Of a stretch of 64,000 nt of DNA, positions 18,800-29,575 are shown one piece after another. This stretch comes from Nitritalea halalkaliphila LW7 (GTDB lineage Bacteria; Bacteroidota; Bacteroidia; Cytophagales; Cyclobacteriaceae): contig NZ_AJYA01000024.1 in the NCBI RefSeq assembly GCF_000265075.1, forward strand, positions 82,149-146,148, read 5' to 3'. The position numbers and the translations under genes were made by a program. Position 1 is the stretch's first letter, and each line of letters begins with the position of its first letter. Under the pieces are notes generated by a model. It did not search any database. It had not been told where the DNA came from and was given only the letters and a program-made list of their open reading frames with translations.

Positions 18800-20200
18800 A
18801 TGGCAGCGAAAACATTATTTGATAAAATATGGGATGCTCATGTCATCCGCAGTGTTCCGGGGGGGCCGGATGTTTTCTTCATCGATAAGCATTTTATCCA
18901 TGAGGTGACCAGTCCCGTCGCCTTTCTTAATCTGGAAAAGCGTGGGATTCCCGTCATGTATCCAGAGCGCACCATCGCTACCCCAGATCATAATGTCCCT
19001 ACGGTAGATCAGGATAAGACGATTAAAGATGCGCTTTCCCGCATGCAGGTGGAAAAGCTCCGCGAAAACTGCCGCAAGTATGGCATCGAGCTGCATGATT
19101 TAGGGAGCGATCATCATGGGATCGTTCATGTGATCGGCCCGGAATTAGGTGTGACGCAGCCGGGGATGACGATCGTTTGTGGCGACAGCCATACCTCCAC
19201 GCATGGGGCCTTCGGAGCGATCGCCTTCGGAATCGGTACCTCTGAGGTGGAAATGGTGCTGGCGACTCAGTGCATCATGCAGGCCAAGGCCAAGAAGATG
19301 CGCATCCGGGTGGAAGGCGAAGTGGGCCCTGGCGTGAGCGCCAAAGACATCATCCTTTACATCATCGCGCAGATTTCTGCGAGTGGAGGCACGGGCTACT
19401 TCATCGAATATGCTGGTTCAGCGATCGAAAGCCTGAGTATGGAAGCCCGAATGACTATTTGCAACATGAGCATCGAGATGGGTGCCCGTGGTGGCCTAAT
19501 CGCACCGGATGCCACCACCTTTGCCTACCTAGAGGGTAGACCGTATGCGCCGAAGGGGGAGGCCTGGGAGCAGGCTAAGGCCGAGTGGCTTGCGCTACGC
19601 ACCGATGCAGATGCCGTCTTCGACAAAGAGTATGTTTTCGATGCGGCGGATATAGAGCCCATGATCACCTACGGAACGAATCCCGGCATGGGCATTAAAA
19701 TCGGAGCTGCCGTCCCGGAAGTTTCGCGCTTCAGTGGTAGCGAGCAGGCTTCCTATGTGAAATCGCTGCAGTATATGGGCTTCGAAGCCGGGCAGCCGAT
19801 TAAGGGACGTGAGGTGGATTATGTCTTCGTGGGCAGCTGTACGAATGGCCGCATCGAAGATATCCGAGCCGTGGCGCACTTTGTGAAAGGCAAGCGAAAG
19901 GCGCCTAACATCACTGCCTGGATCGTGCCAGGCTCTCGCGAAGTAGAGAAGCAGGCGCAGCAAGAAGGCTTAGTGGCCATTTTAGAGGAAGCAGGCTTTG
20001 AGTTAAGGCAGCCGGGCTGTTCCGCCTGTCTGGCGATGAATGACGACAAAATCCCTGCGGGCAAGTATGCAGTGAGTACCTCGAACCGAAATTTCGAGGG
20101 TCGGCAGGGCCCAGGTGCGCGCACCCTTTTGGCCAGCCCGCTTACCGTGGCGGCAGTAGCTGTGACAGGAAAAATCGCTGACCCGAGAGAAGTATTTTAA
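18800..20200 (+). CDS. leuC: 3-isopropylmalate dehydratase large subunit
   Basis: A 466-residue aconitase-family subunit carrying the 4Fe-4S cluster; with LeuD it converts 2- to 3-isopropylmalate. Visible are [16 protein letters not shown], cluster cysteines in [14 protein letters not shown] and in GCSACLAMN, and the C-terminal [19 protein letters not shown]. It starts 1 base after leuA and is followed 11 bases later by leuD. Confidence 0.97.
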   Translation: MAAKTLFDKIWDAHVIRSVPGGPDVFFIDKHFIHEVTSPVAFLNLEKRGIPVMYPERTIATPDHNVPTVDQDKTIKDALSRMQVEKLRENCRKYGIELHDLGSDHHGIVHVIGPELGVTQPGMTIVCGDSHTSTHGAFGAIAFGIGTSEVEMVLATQCIMQAKAKKMRIRVEGEVGPGVSAKDIILYIIAQISASGGTGYFIEYAGSAIESLSMEARMTICNMSIEMGARGGLIAPDATTFAYLEGRPYAPKGEAWEQAKAEWLALRTDADAVFDKEYVFDAADIEPMITYGTNPGMGIKIGAAVPEVSRFSGSEQASYVKSLQYMGFEAGQPIKGREVDYVFVGSCTNGRIEDIRAVAHFVKGKRKAPNITAWIVPGSREVEKQAQQEGLVAILEEAGFELRQPGCSACLAMNDDKIPAGKYAVSTSNRNFEGRQGPGARTLLASPLTVAAVAVTGKIADPREVF

Positions 20201-20211
20201 CGAGACAACCT

Positions 20212-20802
20212 ATGGCTTACGATAAATTTACCCAGCTGCGGAGCACGATGGTGCCGCTGCCAGCTGAAAATGTGGACACTGATCAAATCATCCCCGCGCG
20301 CTTTTTAAAAGCGACAGAAAGAAAGGGCTTTGGCGATAATTTATTTCGCGACTGGCGCTATCATGCCGATGGCAGCCCGAAGGAAGATTTCGTCCTAAAC
20401 GATGCCACCTACTCCGGAAAGGTACTGGTGGCAGGAAAGAATTTCGGCTCAGGGTCGAGCCGCGAGCACGCTGTGTGGGCCCTCTACGACTATGGCTTCC
20501 GCTGTGTGGTTTCCAGCTTCTTTGCGGATATTTTTAAAAACAACTGCCTGAATATCGGGGTGTTGCCGGTGACAGTGAGTGTGGAGTTTGCCGACAAGCT
20601 CTTTGCTGCGGTAGCAGCGGATCCACAGGCGGAGGTAGAAATCGATCTGGAGGCACAGATCATCAGGCTGCTCACGGACGGCTCGGAGGAGGCCTTCGAG
20701 ATCAATAGCTATAAGAAAGAAAACATGAAAAATGGCTTTGATGACATCGATTATCTGCTGCACATGCAGGAGGAAATCCGTGCCTTCGAGCAGCAGCGTT
20801 AA
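20212..20802 (+). CDS. leuD: 3-isopropylmalate dehydratase small subunit
   Basis: A 196-residue partner of LeuC (swivel domain of the aconitase fold). Signatures: VPLPAENVDTDQIIPARFLK near the N-terminus, and GKNFGSGSSREHAVWAL, which holds the substrate-binding serines and arginine. Length and position after leuC are standard. Confidence 0.97.
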   Translation: MAYDKFTQLRSTMVPLPAENVDTDQIIPARFLKATERKGFGDNLFRDWRYHADGSPKEDFVLNDATYSGKVLVAGKNFGSGSSREHAVWALYDYGFRCVVSSFFADIFKNNCLNIGVLPVTVSVEFADKLFAAVAADPQAEVEIDLEAQIIRLLTDGSEEAFEINSYKKENMKNGFDDIDYLLHMQEEIRAFEQQR

Positions 20803-20828
20803 GCCCCAGGGCAGTTACGGAGGTCGAT

Positions 20829-22397
20829 ATGAAGGAGGATAACAGGCGCATAGAGATAATGGACACCACCCTGCGGGACGGGGAGCAGACCTCTGGGGTG
20901 GCTTTCCTGCCGAGTGAAAAGCTCCAGATTGCCAAGCTGCTCTTAGAGGAGCTGCAGGTGGATCGGATCGAGGTGGCATCCGCTAAGGTCTCAGAGGGGG
21001 AGCTCCGCGGGGTACAAAAAATCACGCGCTGGGCAGAGGAAAAGGGCTTTCTCGACCGAGTGGAAGTGCTAGGTTTCGTGGATGGGAGCATCTCGGTGGA
21101 CTGGCTGAAGGAGGCTGGGGCACGGGTGCTCAACTTGCTCACGAAAGGCTCTCTGAACCACTTGGAGCATCAGTTGCGGCAGCAGCCAGAGGAGCATTTT
21201 GCACGGATTAGCGCTACGATCGGCCATGCACGAGCGGCGGGGATGCGGGTAAATGTGTACCTGGAGGACTGGAGCAGTGGCATGCGGCATTCGCAGGCAT
21301 ACACGCGTAGTCTGATCCGGTTTTTGCAGACCTTAGAGGTGGAGCGCATCATGCTTCCCGATACCTTGGGGATTTTGCGACCGAAAGAGGTGCGTGAATT
21401 CATCGGGGCGCTCTGTGCGGATTTTCCTGCGGTGCATTTCGATTTCCATGCGCATAATGATTATGATTTGGCCGTGGCCAATGTCCTCGAAGCGGTGGAG
21501 CAGGGTGTTTCGGGCTTGCATAGCACTGTAAATGGGCTGGGTGAGCGCGCTGGGAATGCTCCCATCGAAAGTATTTTAGCCGTTTTAAGTGATTTCACGC
21601 AGGTTCGCCATGGCTTGCAGGAGCAAAAGCTCTATCGGGTGAGCAAGTTGGTGGAGCAGTTTTCGGGCTTGCATATCCCTGCGAACAAGCCGGTGGTGGG
21701 GGAAAATGTATTTACCCAGACGGCGGGCATCCATGCGGACGGCGATCAGAAGAAAAATCTTTATTTTAATGATTTACTGCCCGAGCGTTTTGGGCGCCAG
21801 CGCCAATATGCCCTAGGAAAAACCTCTGGGAAGGCGAATATCCTCAAAAACCTTCAGGCGCTGGGGATTTCTTTAGAGGAGGAGGAGCTCAAGCAGGTGA
21901 CTGCGCGGATCATCGCTCTGGGCGACCGGAAGGAGCGGGTAACTACGGAGGATCTTCCCTACATCATTTCGGATGTGCTCCAGCAGGAAAGTGGCGAGCA
22001 GGAGGTGCGCATCGAGGGCTATCACATGACCCACAGTAGGGGGCTGAAGCCTACGGTGCAGCTCAAGTTGGTTTTGGCCGGTGAGGCCTATGAGGCGCAT
22101 GCTTCCGGGGACGGTCAGTACGATGCCTTTATGCAGGCGGTAAAGAAAATATACAAAAAACTAGGCTATCGCCTACCTAAATTAACGGATTATCACGTGC
22201 GGATTCCCCCGGGGGGCAAGACGGATGCCTTCGTGGAGACGGTGATTACCTGGGACTTTGGTCGGATTTTTAAGACCAAGGGACTGGATAGTGATCAGAC
22301 GGTGGCAGCCATGAAGGCGACAGAAAAGATGCTGAATAGCGTCGGGCTGGTGCCGGAAGCCGAGGAAGTCGTGCTGAATCAAGAAGTGAGTAAGTAA
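20829..22397 (+). CDS. Second 2-isopropylmalate synthase family enzyme (LeuA2/citramalate synthase-like)
   Basis: A 522-residue paralog of LeuA between leuD and leuB. The barrel begins [19 protein letters not shown] and has the metal-binding [17 protein letters not shown] and [15 protein letters not shown]; the C-terminal half (about 390-510) is a LeuA-type regulatory domain. In Bacteroidota this operon position is held by an enzyme usually annotated as citramalate or alpha-isopropylmalate synthase. A citramalate role (pyruvate plus acetyl-CoA) would supply 2-ketobutyrate for isoleucine without threonine, using LeuCD and LeuB. That role is inferred. It has a strong GGAGG ribosome site 5 bases before the ATG, uncommon in this phylum. 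Confidence 0.85.
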   Translation: MKEDNRRIEIMDTTLRDGEQTSGVAFLPSEKLQIAKLLLEELQVDRIEVASAKVSEGELRGVQKITRWAEEKGFLDRVEVLGFVDGSISVDWLKEAGARVLNLLTKGSLNHLEHQLRQQPEEHFARISATIGHARAAGMRVNVYLEDWSSGMRHSQAYTRSLIRFLQTLEVERIMLPDTLGILRPKEVREFIGALCADFPAVHFDFHAHNDYDLAVANVLEAVEQGVSGLHSTVNGLGERAGNAPIESILAVLSDFTQVRHGLQEQKLYRVSKLVEQFSGLHIPANKPVVGENVFTQTAGIHADGDQKKNLYFNDLLPERFGRQRQYALGKTSGKANILKNLQALGISLEEEELKQVTARIIALGDRKERVTTEDLPYIISDVLQQESGEQEVRIEGYHMTHSRGLKPTVQLKLVLAGEAYEAHASGDGQYDAFMQAVKKIYKKLGYRLPKLTDYHVRIPPGGKTDAFVETVITWDFGRIFKTKGLDSDQTVAAMKATEKMLNSVGLVPEAEEVVLNQEVSK

Positions 22398-22411
22398 ACC
22401 AAGATACAGGT

Positions 22412-23473
22412 ATGAAAATAACGATTGCACTTTTACCCGGGGATGGGATAGGCCCTGAGGTGGTCGCACAGGCGGTCAAAGTAGTGGACGCGGTGGCTAA
22501 AAAATTCGGACATGAGATTAGCTATCAGGAGGCTCTGGTGGGCGCGGCGGCGATCGATGTGCACGGAGATCCCTATCCGGAGGAAACACATCGCATCTGT
22601 CAGGCGGCGGACGCGGTCCTTTTCGGAGCGATCGGTGATCCGAAATACGATAATAATCCCAAAGCGAAAGTGCGACCGGAAGAGGGACTGCTGCGCATGC
22701 GCAAATCCTTAGGTCTCTTCGCTAATGTGCGGCCGACGTTTACGTTTCCTTCCTTGATCCATAAGTCGCCGCTCAAGTTAGAGCGTGTGGAGGGGACGGA
22801 TTTTGTCTTTTTCCGAGAGCTCACCTCTGGAATTTATTTCGGAGAGCCGAGGGGCAGAAATGAGCAGGGGACGAAGGCCTTCGATACAAATGTGTACACC
22901 AAAGAGGAGATCGCACGCCTGGCGCGGATGGGTTTCGAGGCGGCACAGAAGCGACGTAAGCATCTCACCTGCGTGGACAAGGCCAATGTGCTGGCCACGT
23001 CGAGGCTGTGGCGGGAGACAGTTCAAGAGCTGGCCCCCGAATACCCAGACGTGGAGGTGGCCTATGAGTTCGTGGATGCGGTGGCGATGCGTCTGATTCA
23101 GTGGCCGAAAGCCTACGATGTACTCATTACAGAAAATCTTTTTGGCGATATCCTGACCGATGAGGCTTCGGTGATTTCGGGCTCCATGGGGCTGATGCCG
23201 TCGGCTTCGCTAGGGGCCGAGGTGAAGCTTTTCGAGCCGATACACGGTTCCTACCCACAGGCGGCAGGGAAAAATATCGCGAATCCTTTAGCTACGGTCC
23301 TGTCTGCTGCCATGCTTTTAGAGTATGCGTTCGGGGCGATGGAAGAAGCTGAGGCCATTAAGGCGGTGGTCAATAAATCTCTGGAGGCGGGAGTCGTGAC
23401 AGAGGATATCGCCGACCAAGGGCAGGCACACAGCACCTCTGCAGTGGGGGACTGGCTGGCTGCTAACCTATAA
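22412..23473 (+). CDS. leuB: 3-isopropylmalate dehydrogenase
   Basis: A 353-residue NAD-dependent decarboxylating dehydrogenase that makes 2-ketoisocaproate. Motifs: [18 protein letters not shown] at the N-terminus, [12 protein letters not shown] with the substrate arginines, the metal site [17 protein letters not shown], and the cofactor loop [18 protein letters not shown]. It is the last gene of the operon; a strong terminator begins 26 bases after its stop. Confidence 0.97.
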   Translation: MKITIALLPGDGIGPEVVAQAVKVVDAVAKKFGHEISYQEALVGAAAIDVHGDPYPEETHRICQAADAVLFGAIGDPKYDNNPKAKVRPEEGLLRMRKSLGLFANVRPTFTFPSLIHKSPLKLERVEGTDFVFFRELTSGIYFGEPRGRNEQGTKAFDTNVYTKEEIARLARMGFEAAQKRRKHLTCVDKANVLATSRLWRETVQELAPEYPDVEVAYEFVDAVAMRLIQWPKAYDVLITENLFGDILTDEASVISGSMGLMPSASLGAEVKLFEPIHGSYPQAAGKNIANPLATVLSAAMLLEYAFGAMEEAEAIKAVVNKSLEAGVVTEDIADQGQAHSTSAVGDWLAANL

Positions 23474-23499
23474 ATGCAACATACAAACCTATTTGCCTT

Positions 23500-23539
23500 C
23501 ACCCCTCAGGATGCATTTCCGAGGGGTGTGTTTTTTTCT
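23500..23539 (+). terminator. Terminator of the ilv-leu operon
   Basis: CACCCCTC (23500-23507) pairs perfectly with GAGGGGTG (23521-23528) around a 13-base loop that may add GG/CC pairs. It is followed by TG and then seven T (23531-23537). It cleanly separates leuB from truA. Confidence 0.85.
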
Positions 23540-23618
23540 TTTTGGGGGAAAAGCCGTTATTTGCGCTTGGGAAGCGCAATTCAGGCGTAACCCTATCACC
23601 TTTTTTCCACCTCTTTTC

Positions 23619-24395
23619 ATGCAGCAGCGGCCCTACCAGTATCTTGTTTTCCTTCAGTACCTTGGCTTGCGCTATCGGGGCTGGCAGAAGCAGGCGGGCC
23701 AAAAAACCGTCCAAGGACAGCTGGAGCGCGTCATTCGCTTTGTGCTCGGGCATGAGGAGTTTACCGTTTTAGGGGCAGGAAGGACAGACTCTGGGGTGTC
23801 CGCGGCGGAAGGGGCCTTTGCGCTGCACAGCGCAGAGCAGATCCACCCTGAGTCCTTTCTGCAAGGGGTGAATGCCATGCTGCCGGCGGATATCCTACTG
23901 CTGCGCTGTCAAGAGGTGCCGCTGACCTTTAACATCATTCAGGATGTGGAGCAAAAGGAGTACCGCTATTATTTTCGTTTAGGGGCTAAGCCGGCGCCTT
24001 TAGAAAGTGCTTATCAAGGTTATTTTGCAGAGGATTTAGCTTTAGAAGCCCTGCAGGCGGCGGCGCTACTCTTCGAGGGGACACATGATTTTCGCTGTTT
24101 TTGTCCGCGTCAAAAGACCAGTGCCAGCTATGTGCGCACGATTTTTCAGTCTCGCATCGTGGCGCTGGAGCCGACGGAGAAGGGAAATTTCAATGGATAT
24201 TATCAGGTCAGAGGTACCGGGTTTCTGATGCACCAGGTGCGCATGATGCTGGGCGCCCTGCTGGCGGTGGGCCGTGGCGAAAAACGGGCGGAAGACCTGA
24301 AAGCGGCCCTGCAGACGGAAAAAAAGGAGCCTTTCGCAGCAGCTGTGCCTGCGCATGGGCTTGTACTCCACCGCCTGCACTTCCGAGGACTGTAA
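23619..24395 (+). CDS. truA: tRNA pseudouridine(38-40) synthase
   Basis: A 258-residue enzyme that isomerises uridines 38-40 in the tRNA anticodon arm. The catalytic aspartate is Asp57 in LGAGRTDSGVSAAEGAFA. Other family elements are FNIIQDVEQKEYRYYF, GTHDFRCFCPR and RGTGFLMHQVRMMLGALLAVG. I use the ATG at 23619 (MQQRPYQYLVFLQY); the frame is open 42 codons further up, but that part includes the operon terminator and has no homology. Monocistronic or co-transcribed with the BASS gene 72 bases on. Confidence 0.95.
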   Translation: MQQRPYQYLVFLQYLGLRYRGWQKQAGQKTVQGQLERVIRFVLGHEEFTVLGAGRTDSGVSAAEGAFALHSAEQIHPESFLQGVNAMLPADILLLRCQEVPLTFNIIQDVEQKEYRYYFRLGAKPAPLESAYQGYFAEDLALEALQAAALLFEGTHDFRCFCPRQKTSASYVRTIFQSRIVALEPTEKGNFNGYYQVRGTGFLMHQVRMMLGALLAVGRGEKRAEDLKAALQTEKKEPFAAAVPAHGLVLHRLHFRGL

Positions 24396-24467
24396 TTTCC
24401 CACCGCCACGATTAGGTTTTTTCTTTCAGAGGAGGTATTTTGGGCTATCTAAACCCAAAAATATCCT

Positions 24468-25337
24468 ATGGAAGGCAGTATCCTCACCGCTGTATTTCTC
24501 CCGCTCGCCCTCGCATTCATCATGCTAGGTATGGGCCTGAGCCTGAAGGTAAATGATTTTAAGTTGCTCTTTCTTCAGCCCAAAGCCGTGCTGCTGGGGC
24601 TCTTTAATCAACTTATTCTGCTGCCGCTGGTGGGGTTTGGGCTGGTGCTGGCCTTCGGACTGACGGGGCCGCTGGCGGTTGGCGTCATGGTGATCGCGGC
24701 CTGCCCAGGGGGACCTACTTCTAACTTGATTGCCCATCTTTCCCGTGGCGACTTGGCCCTTTCCATCAGCCTGACCGCCCTGAGCTCGATCTTGACCATC
24801 GTGACCATTCCGTTTATCGTGAATTTTTCGATCGGATATTTTGGAGAAGAAGGCAGTGTGTTTTTGCCCATCGGGCAAAGCATCCTTCAGATCATGGGGG
24901 TAACGCTGATTCCAGTGAGCATCGGCATGTTTCTCCATAAGCGCTTCCCGAAATTAGTGGATCGGGCAGATCGACCCGTGCGTATCGCCTCAGCAGTGCT
25001 GTTTACGCTGATTTTAGTAGCGGCTATCCTGAAAGAAAGGGAGTCGCTCGTGCCCTTTTTCCTGTTGACGGGTCCCATCGCACTGCTTTTAAATATCTCC
25101 ACCTTAGTCTTAGGGTTTCTACTGGCGAGCGCACTGCTGCTGCCGAAAGCGCAGCGCAAGACCATTGCCATCGAGTCAGGCATTCAGAACGGGACTTTGG
25201 GCATCATGATCACCGCCACCCTGCTGGGGAATGCTGAAATGACGATCCCCGTAGCGATTTACAGTCTGCTGATGTTTTTAACGGCCATCCCTATTATCTT
25301 ATTAGCGAATGCCGGCCAAAAGCGCCTGACCACTTGA
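24468..25337 (+). CDS. Bile acid:sodium symporter (BASS) family transporter
   Basis: A 289-residue polytopic membrane protein with about nine hydrophobic helices. It carries BASS-family features: LALAFIMLGMGLSLKVNDF in the first helix, AACPGGPTSNLIAHLSRGD (conserved GG and N in the sodium-binding crossover region), and ESGIQNGTLGIMI in the second crossover. Bacterial members move bile acids, keto acids or other organic anions with sodium. The substrate is not deducible, though proximity to the ilv-leu operon makes a keto acid conceivable. Confidence 0.9.
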   Translation: MEGSILTAVFLPLALAFIMLGMGLSLKVNDFKLLFLQPKAVLLGLFNQLILLPLVGFGLVLAFGLTGPLAVGVMVIAACPGGPTSNLIAHLSRGDLALSISLTALSSILTIVTIPFIVNFSIGYFGEEGSVFLPIGQSILQIMGVTLIPVSIGMFLHKRFPKLVDRADRPVRIASAVLFTLILVAAILKERESLVPFFLLTGPIALLLNISTLVLGFLLASALLLPKAQRKTIAIESGIQNGTLGIMITATLLGNAEMTIPVAIYSLLMFLTAIPIILLANAGQKRLTT

Positions 25338-25478
25338 GGCTGGAGGGTAATTTTTAGACCGCACTTACCTTAGTCGATCGCCTGCGATTCTGCCTAATTC
25401 AGGGCTTTTATAGGAACGGTTTGGTAGTCCCCTACGCGAAGCAGTATCTTCCAGACTTCATCTTGAATCCAAGCGAAC

Positions 25479-28400
25479 ATGAAAATTTTACAGAAGCTAA
25501 TCCTGTTTTTCTGCTGTGTGGGCGGCCTGCAGGCCCAGGAAATAGGGTATTATATGCAGCCAGCACTTCATGGGGAAACGATCGTCTTCGTCTCCGAAGG
25601 GGACCTTTGGAAGGTGCCGATCTCCGGCGGTAAGGCCACCCGCCTCACCACGCATCATGGGGAGGAATTTTCTCCTAAGATTTCGCCTGACGGCAAATTT
25701 GTGGCCTACGCTGCATCGTATGAGGGGCCCACAGAGGTCTACATCATTCCCATCGATGGGGGACTGCCTAAGCGCATGACCTATGAGCCCTCCGCTTCCG
25801 TGCCTACAGCATGGAAGTCAGAGAAGGAGCTGGCTTACACCACCAACCAGTACGCCACCTTACCGCGGCTGCAGACCGTGACCGTCCATATCGAGACAGG
25901 AGAGCGGCAGGTACTTCCACTGGAAATGGCCGCTGAGGGCAGTTTTTCGGAGGATGGCACGCAGTATTTTTTCGTTCGCCCGACCTTTCATAATAATGTA
26001 ACCAAGCGTTACGAGGGGGGCACCGCCCGTCAGGTCTGGGCCTACACGCTAGGCAGCGCAGAAGCGCAAAAACTGACGCAAAACTATACCGGTGAGGACC
26101 ATCACCCCACCTTCTACCGGGGCCGCGTCTACTTTTTATCCTCCCGTGATGGCATCCAAAACATCTGGTCTATGCGTCCGGACGGGGAAGATTTGCGCCA
26201 GCACACAAAAGAAAGCAGCTACGATGTGCGGGAATTTTCTCCCCAAGGCGGGCGCATCGCCTATCGGGTAGGGGCGGATCTGCATGTCCTCGACCTAGCT
26301 ACGGAACAAAGCGAAACGCTAGCGGTACAGCTGAGCTCGGACTTCGAGCAGATGCGGGAAAAGTGGATTAAAAATCCAGAAAGTTATATTACAGGCATTT
26401 CCGTGGCGAATGATGGGCAGCACGTGGCCCTCACTGCGCGCGGTAGGAGCTTTGTACTGCCCACTAAGGAAGGGCGCATCGTCCGCCTCGACCGAAATGA
26501 TGGGGTGCGCATGCGGGATGCGGTGTTCGCGCCTGACGGTAGAAGCGTCTACCTCTTCTCAGATCAGAGCGGGGAGTTCGAAATTCACCAGTATGATAGC
26601 CGTGGGCTGGATGCCGGCAAGCAGTTGACGCAGGATGGTAGCACTCTGCGCTTTAACTTGACGCCTTCGCCTGACGGCAAAAAACTGGCCTATACGGACC
26701 TCAACAGGGATTTGTGGATTTTAGAGCTGGCTACGGGCAAGCAGGTGAAAGCGTCCACGAACAGGGAAGGGGTCAGTGGTGCCATGGCCTGGTCTCCGGA
26801 CAGCGAGTGGCTGGCCTTTTCGCAGACTGCCTCCAATACCTTTAATCAGATTTTCGCTTTCGGTTTTTCTTCGGGCAAGCGTATCGCCATGACTAGTGAT
26901 CGGGCGAATAGCGTCAGCCCACAGTGGAGTCCAGATGGCAGCTGGCTCTACTTTCTTTCGGATCGGAACTTTCAAACGAAAGTGGGCTCTCCATGGGGTA
27001 CGCGGCAGCCGGAGCCTTACTGGCATAAGCAAATGAAAATTTACCACATCTCCCTTACAGAGGGAGCGGTTTCTCCTTTTCATTTCAACCATGAGCTGAA
27101 AGCGGAGGACAAAAAGGAGGACAAAAAAGACGAGAAAAAAGCCGACGCTGCCGTGAAGGTGCGCATCGATGAACAGGGGCTCATGGAGCGCCTTCGTGAG
27201 GTGCCCGTTCCTGCCGGAAACTACCGCAGCCTAGTCGTGACCGATAAGGCGTTGTATTACCTGAATGATCCGAATGATGACGGCAAGACCAACATTACCA
27301 TGACGGCGATCAGCTCGAAAGTGGAGCCTAAGGTCTTTATCGATAATGTGCGCCGCTTCGTGCCTTCCGCGAATAACAAGCATCTGCTGGTTACTGTAGG
27401 CAGCACTCATCATGTCGTGGAGCTAAAAACCGCTCCGATAAGTAACCTGACCGAGTACCGCCTGGACCTGAGCAAGTGGAACTTCTCGATCGACCCACGC
27501 GAGGACTGGGTGCAGCTGTTCACAGACGCTTGGAGAATGGAGCGGGACTATTATTATGATCCAAACATGCACGGTGTGGACTGGGATAAGATGTATGCCA
27601 AGTATCTACCACTCGCCAAGCGGGTGACTACGCGTGCGGAGCTTTCTGACGTGATGGGCGAGTTGATCGGTGAACTAAGCGTCCTACATACGAGTGTGGG
27701 CGGTGGCGATCTTCGTCGCGGGCAAGATAACATCAGCATGGGGCTGCTGGGGGCACGCCTATCTCCGCATGCGGAGCTGGGCGGTTTCCAAGTGGATTAC
27801 ATCTATCAGACGGATCCCGATTATCCGGATGAGCAGTCGCCTTTAGCCCACCCAGACATCGCGATACCTGTGGGGACCATCATCACCCATGTGGATGGGC
27901 AGCCAGTGAAGGGAGCCTATGATTTTAATTATTTCCTTCGAGATAAAGCCGGTCAGCAGGTACGTCTCTCCCTGCGCAACAGTCAGGGGCAAGCGCTCGG
28001 GGACAAGGTGCTCATTCCGATGAATGCCCGCGAAGAGTCCAACTTGCGCTATAACGACTGGGAGTACACCCGCAGATTGGAAGTGGAAAAAGCCTCTGAT
28101 GGGGCATTGGGCTATGTCCATCTGCGTGCCATGGGCGCCAGCGACATCAATCAGTGGTTCCGCGATTTTTATCCTCAGTTTAAGAAGCAGGGATTGGTGA
28201 TCGACGTGCGCCATAATAGGGGCGGAAATATCGATAGCTTTATACTGTCGCGCCTGATGCGGGAGGCCTTTTTCTACTGGAAAAACCGCGAGGGAGAGCC
28301 CTACTGGAACATGCAGTACGCTTTCCGTGGACATTTGGTCCTGCTTGTGGATGAATTTACGGCCTCGGATGGAGAGGCCTTTGCGGAAGGATTCCGCAGA

Positions 28401-28715
28401 CTGAAGCTAGGCGAAACGATCGGAGCACGTACCTGGGGAGGCGAAGTCTGGCTTTCCGGTGCTAATACGCTTTCCGATAACGGGGTAGCCCGCGCACCGA
28501 TGATGGGCGTGTATGGCGAAGAAGGCGAGTGGTTGATCGAAGGTGTCGGATTCGTTCCTGACATCGAGGTGATTAACCTGCCGAAGGCGACCTTCGAAGG
28601 CAAGGACGCCCAGCTGGAGGCGGCCATCGAACACTTAAAGAAACAGATAGAAAAGGATCCTAGACCCGTCCCGAACCCACCGGCTTACCCGGATAAGTCG
28701 TTTAACAACAACTAA
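25479..28715 (+). CDS. Tricorn-protease-like S41 peptidase
   Basis: A 1078-residue secreted protein with a signal peptide ending GGLQAQ. The first about 520 residues form a TolB/PD40-like beta-propeller with repeats of the type SPDGKFVAY and SPDSEWLAFSQ. A charged linker follows (KAEDKKEDKKDEKK), then the tricorn core, a PDZ domain (about 760-850, with VGTIITHVDGQPVKG) and an S41 protease domain. Likely catalytic positions are the His in SVLHTSVGGG and the Ser in DEFTASDGEAFAE. In this family the propellers admit peptides to an oligomeric protease. The gene is intact and followed by a strong terminator. Confidence 0.92.
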   Translation: MKILQKLILFFCCVGGLQAQEIGYYMQPALHGETIVFVSEGDLWKVPISGGKATRLTTHHGEEFSPKISPDGKFVAYAASYEGPTEVYIIPIDGGLPKRMTYEPSASVPTAWKSEKELAYTTNQYATLPRLQTVTVHIETGERQVLPLEMAAEGSFSEDGTQYFFVRPTFHNNVTKRYEGGTARQVWAYTLGSAEAQKLTQNYTGEDHHPTFYRGRVYFLSSRDGIQNIWSMRPDGEDLRQHTKESSYDVREFSPQGGRIAYRVGADLHVLDLATEQSETLAVQLSSDFEQMREKWIKNPESYITGISVANDGQHVALTARGRSFVLPTKEGRIVRLDRNDGVRMRDAVFAPDGRSVYLFSDQSGEFEIHQYDSRGLDAGKQLTQDGSTLRFNLTPSPDGKKLAYTDLNRDLWILELATGKQVKASTNREGVSGAMAWSPDSEWLAFSQTASNTFNQIFAFGFSSGKRIAMTSDRANSVSPQWSPDGSWLYFLSDRNFQTKVGSPWGTRQPEPYWHKQMKIYHISLTEGAVSPFHFNHELKAEDKKEDKKDEKKADAAVKVRIDEQGLMERLREVPVPAGNYRSLVVTDKALYYLNDPNDDGKTNITMTAISSKVEPKVFIDNVRRFVPSANNKHLLVTVGSTHHVVELKTAPISNLTEYRLDLSKWNFSIDPREDWVQLFTDAWRMERDYYYDPNMHGVDWDKMYAKYLPLAKRVTTRAELSDVMGELIGELSVLHTSVGGGDLRRGQDNISMGLLGARLSPHAELGGFQVDYIYQTDPDYPDEQSPLAHPDIAIPVGTIITHVDGQPVKGAYDFNYFLRDKAGQQVRLSLRNSQGQALGDKVLIPMNAREESNLRYNDWEYTRRLEVEKASDGALGYVHLRAMGASDINQWFRDFYPQFKKQGLVIDVRHNRGGNIDSFILSRLMREAFFYWKNREGEPYWNMQYAFRGHLVLLVDEFTASDGEAFAEGFRRLKLGETIGARTWGGEVWLSGANTLSDNGVARAPMMGVYGEEGEWLIEGVGFVPDIEVINLPKATFEGKDAQLEAAIEHLKKQIEKDPRPVPNPPAYPDKSFNNN

Positions 28716-28781
28716 GGTTCGTAAGCGTGCCAAGTCTCCATTTCTGGTCTCTATTTTAGGGCTGGGGTGGAGATAAAAAAG

Positions 28782-28828
28782 AAGCGGAAAGCAATCCAAT
28801 CGATTGCCTTCCGCTTTTTATTTTTTTG
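28782..28828. terminator. Bidirectional terminator between convergent genes
   Basis: AAGCGGAA (28782-28789) pairs with TTCCGCTT (28809-28816), and GCAATC (28791-28796) with GATTGC (28802-28807), one A/C mismatch between them and a 5-base loop. On the plus strand T-rich sequence follows (TTTTTATTTTTTT). On the minus strand the mirror side gives CTTTTTTATC. It serves the tricorn gene and probably also the DUF2911 gene from the other side. Confidence 0.88.
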
Positions 28829-28894
28829 GCCCGTGGGGCAAAAGCCTCTGTTTAGGCTATTTTCCTGTGTAGGGCACTCTCTTCGCTTTATCGC

Positions 28895-29566
28895 TTAGGC
28901 GTTTACCCCTGTGATGGGGAGGCGCACCCGAATTTTCTCCCAAGAGAGGACGAGAAAGCCTTCCGTGTCGGAGACTGTTTCGATTTCGTAGGTGAGACGC
29001 TGCACGGGCTCCTCCAAAATTTCTGGGTTTACCACGAGGCGGATGATATCTTCTCCTTCAAAATACTCTTCTGCCAGGTGCATGTCGTAGGCCTCATTTA
29101 GGATGAGTACCCATTCCTCTTTACCGGGAACGGTGAAAAAGCCATACATTCCGGGCTCCACTTTTTTGCCATTAATGGAAACAGGGGCAGAGAAGGATAC
29201 TGCTGTGGCCCAGTGGGAGCCGCTCACCCATACCTGATCGTAGGAAACTAAGCCATTCCAAATGGTACGTCCCCGCACACCTGGAGAGCCATAGTTGACG
29301 GTAATCAAGCTCTTGCCGATCGTGCCAGTCGCTTCGCGGCGGGCGCTTCCCTTAAAGGTGTCTTCCAGCAGGCCCGCGTTTACCGAGTCTGCATAGGCCA
29401 CTTTTTCTAAGAGATGCTCTTCTTCCAGACGGCTAAGCGCTGAAGTTTCAGCGGGGCTTTCTTCCGCTTCGGATTCGCTAGCTTTTTCACCGGAACAGGC
29501 GAAGAGTCCAGCGGCCAGTAGGCAGGCCCAAGCAGAATTTCTGAGTAGATTGCGTTTGTGTTTCAT
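28895..29566 (-). CDS. DUF2911 lipoprotein
   Basis: A 223-residue lipoprotein (lipobox GLFAC, Cys24) followed by an acidic linker (SESEAEESPAE). The core from about residue 75 is DUF2911: ITVNYGSPGVRGRTIWNGL, VWVSGSHWATAVSFS, and PGMYGFFTVPGKEEWVLILN. The family is common in Bacteroidota; its function is not established to my knowledge. fabI lies 9 bases upstream on the same strand, so the two are likely co-transcribed. Confidence 0.85.
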   Translation of the reverse strand: MKHKRNLLRNSAWACLLAAGLFACSGEKASESEAEESPAETSALSRLEEEHLLEKVAYADSVNAGLLEDTFKGSARREATGTIGKSLITVNYGSPGVRGRTIWNGLVSYDQVWVSGSHWATAVSFSAPVSINGKKVEPGMYGFFTVPGKEEWVLILNEAYDMHLAEEYFEGEDIIRLVVNPEILEEPVQRLTYEIETVSDTEGFLVLSWEKIRVRLPITGVNA

Positions 29567-29575
29567 CGTTATCGC

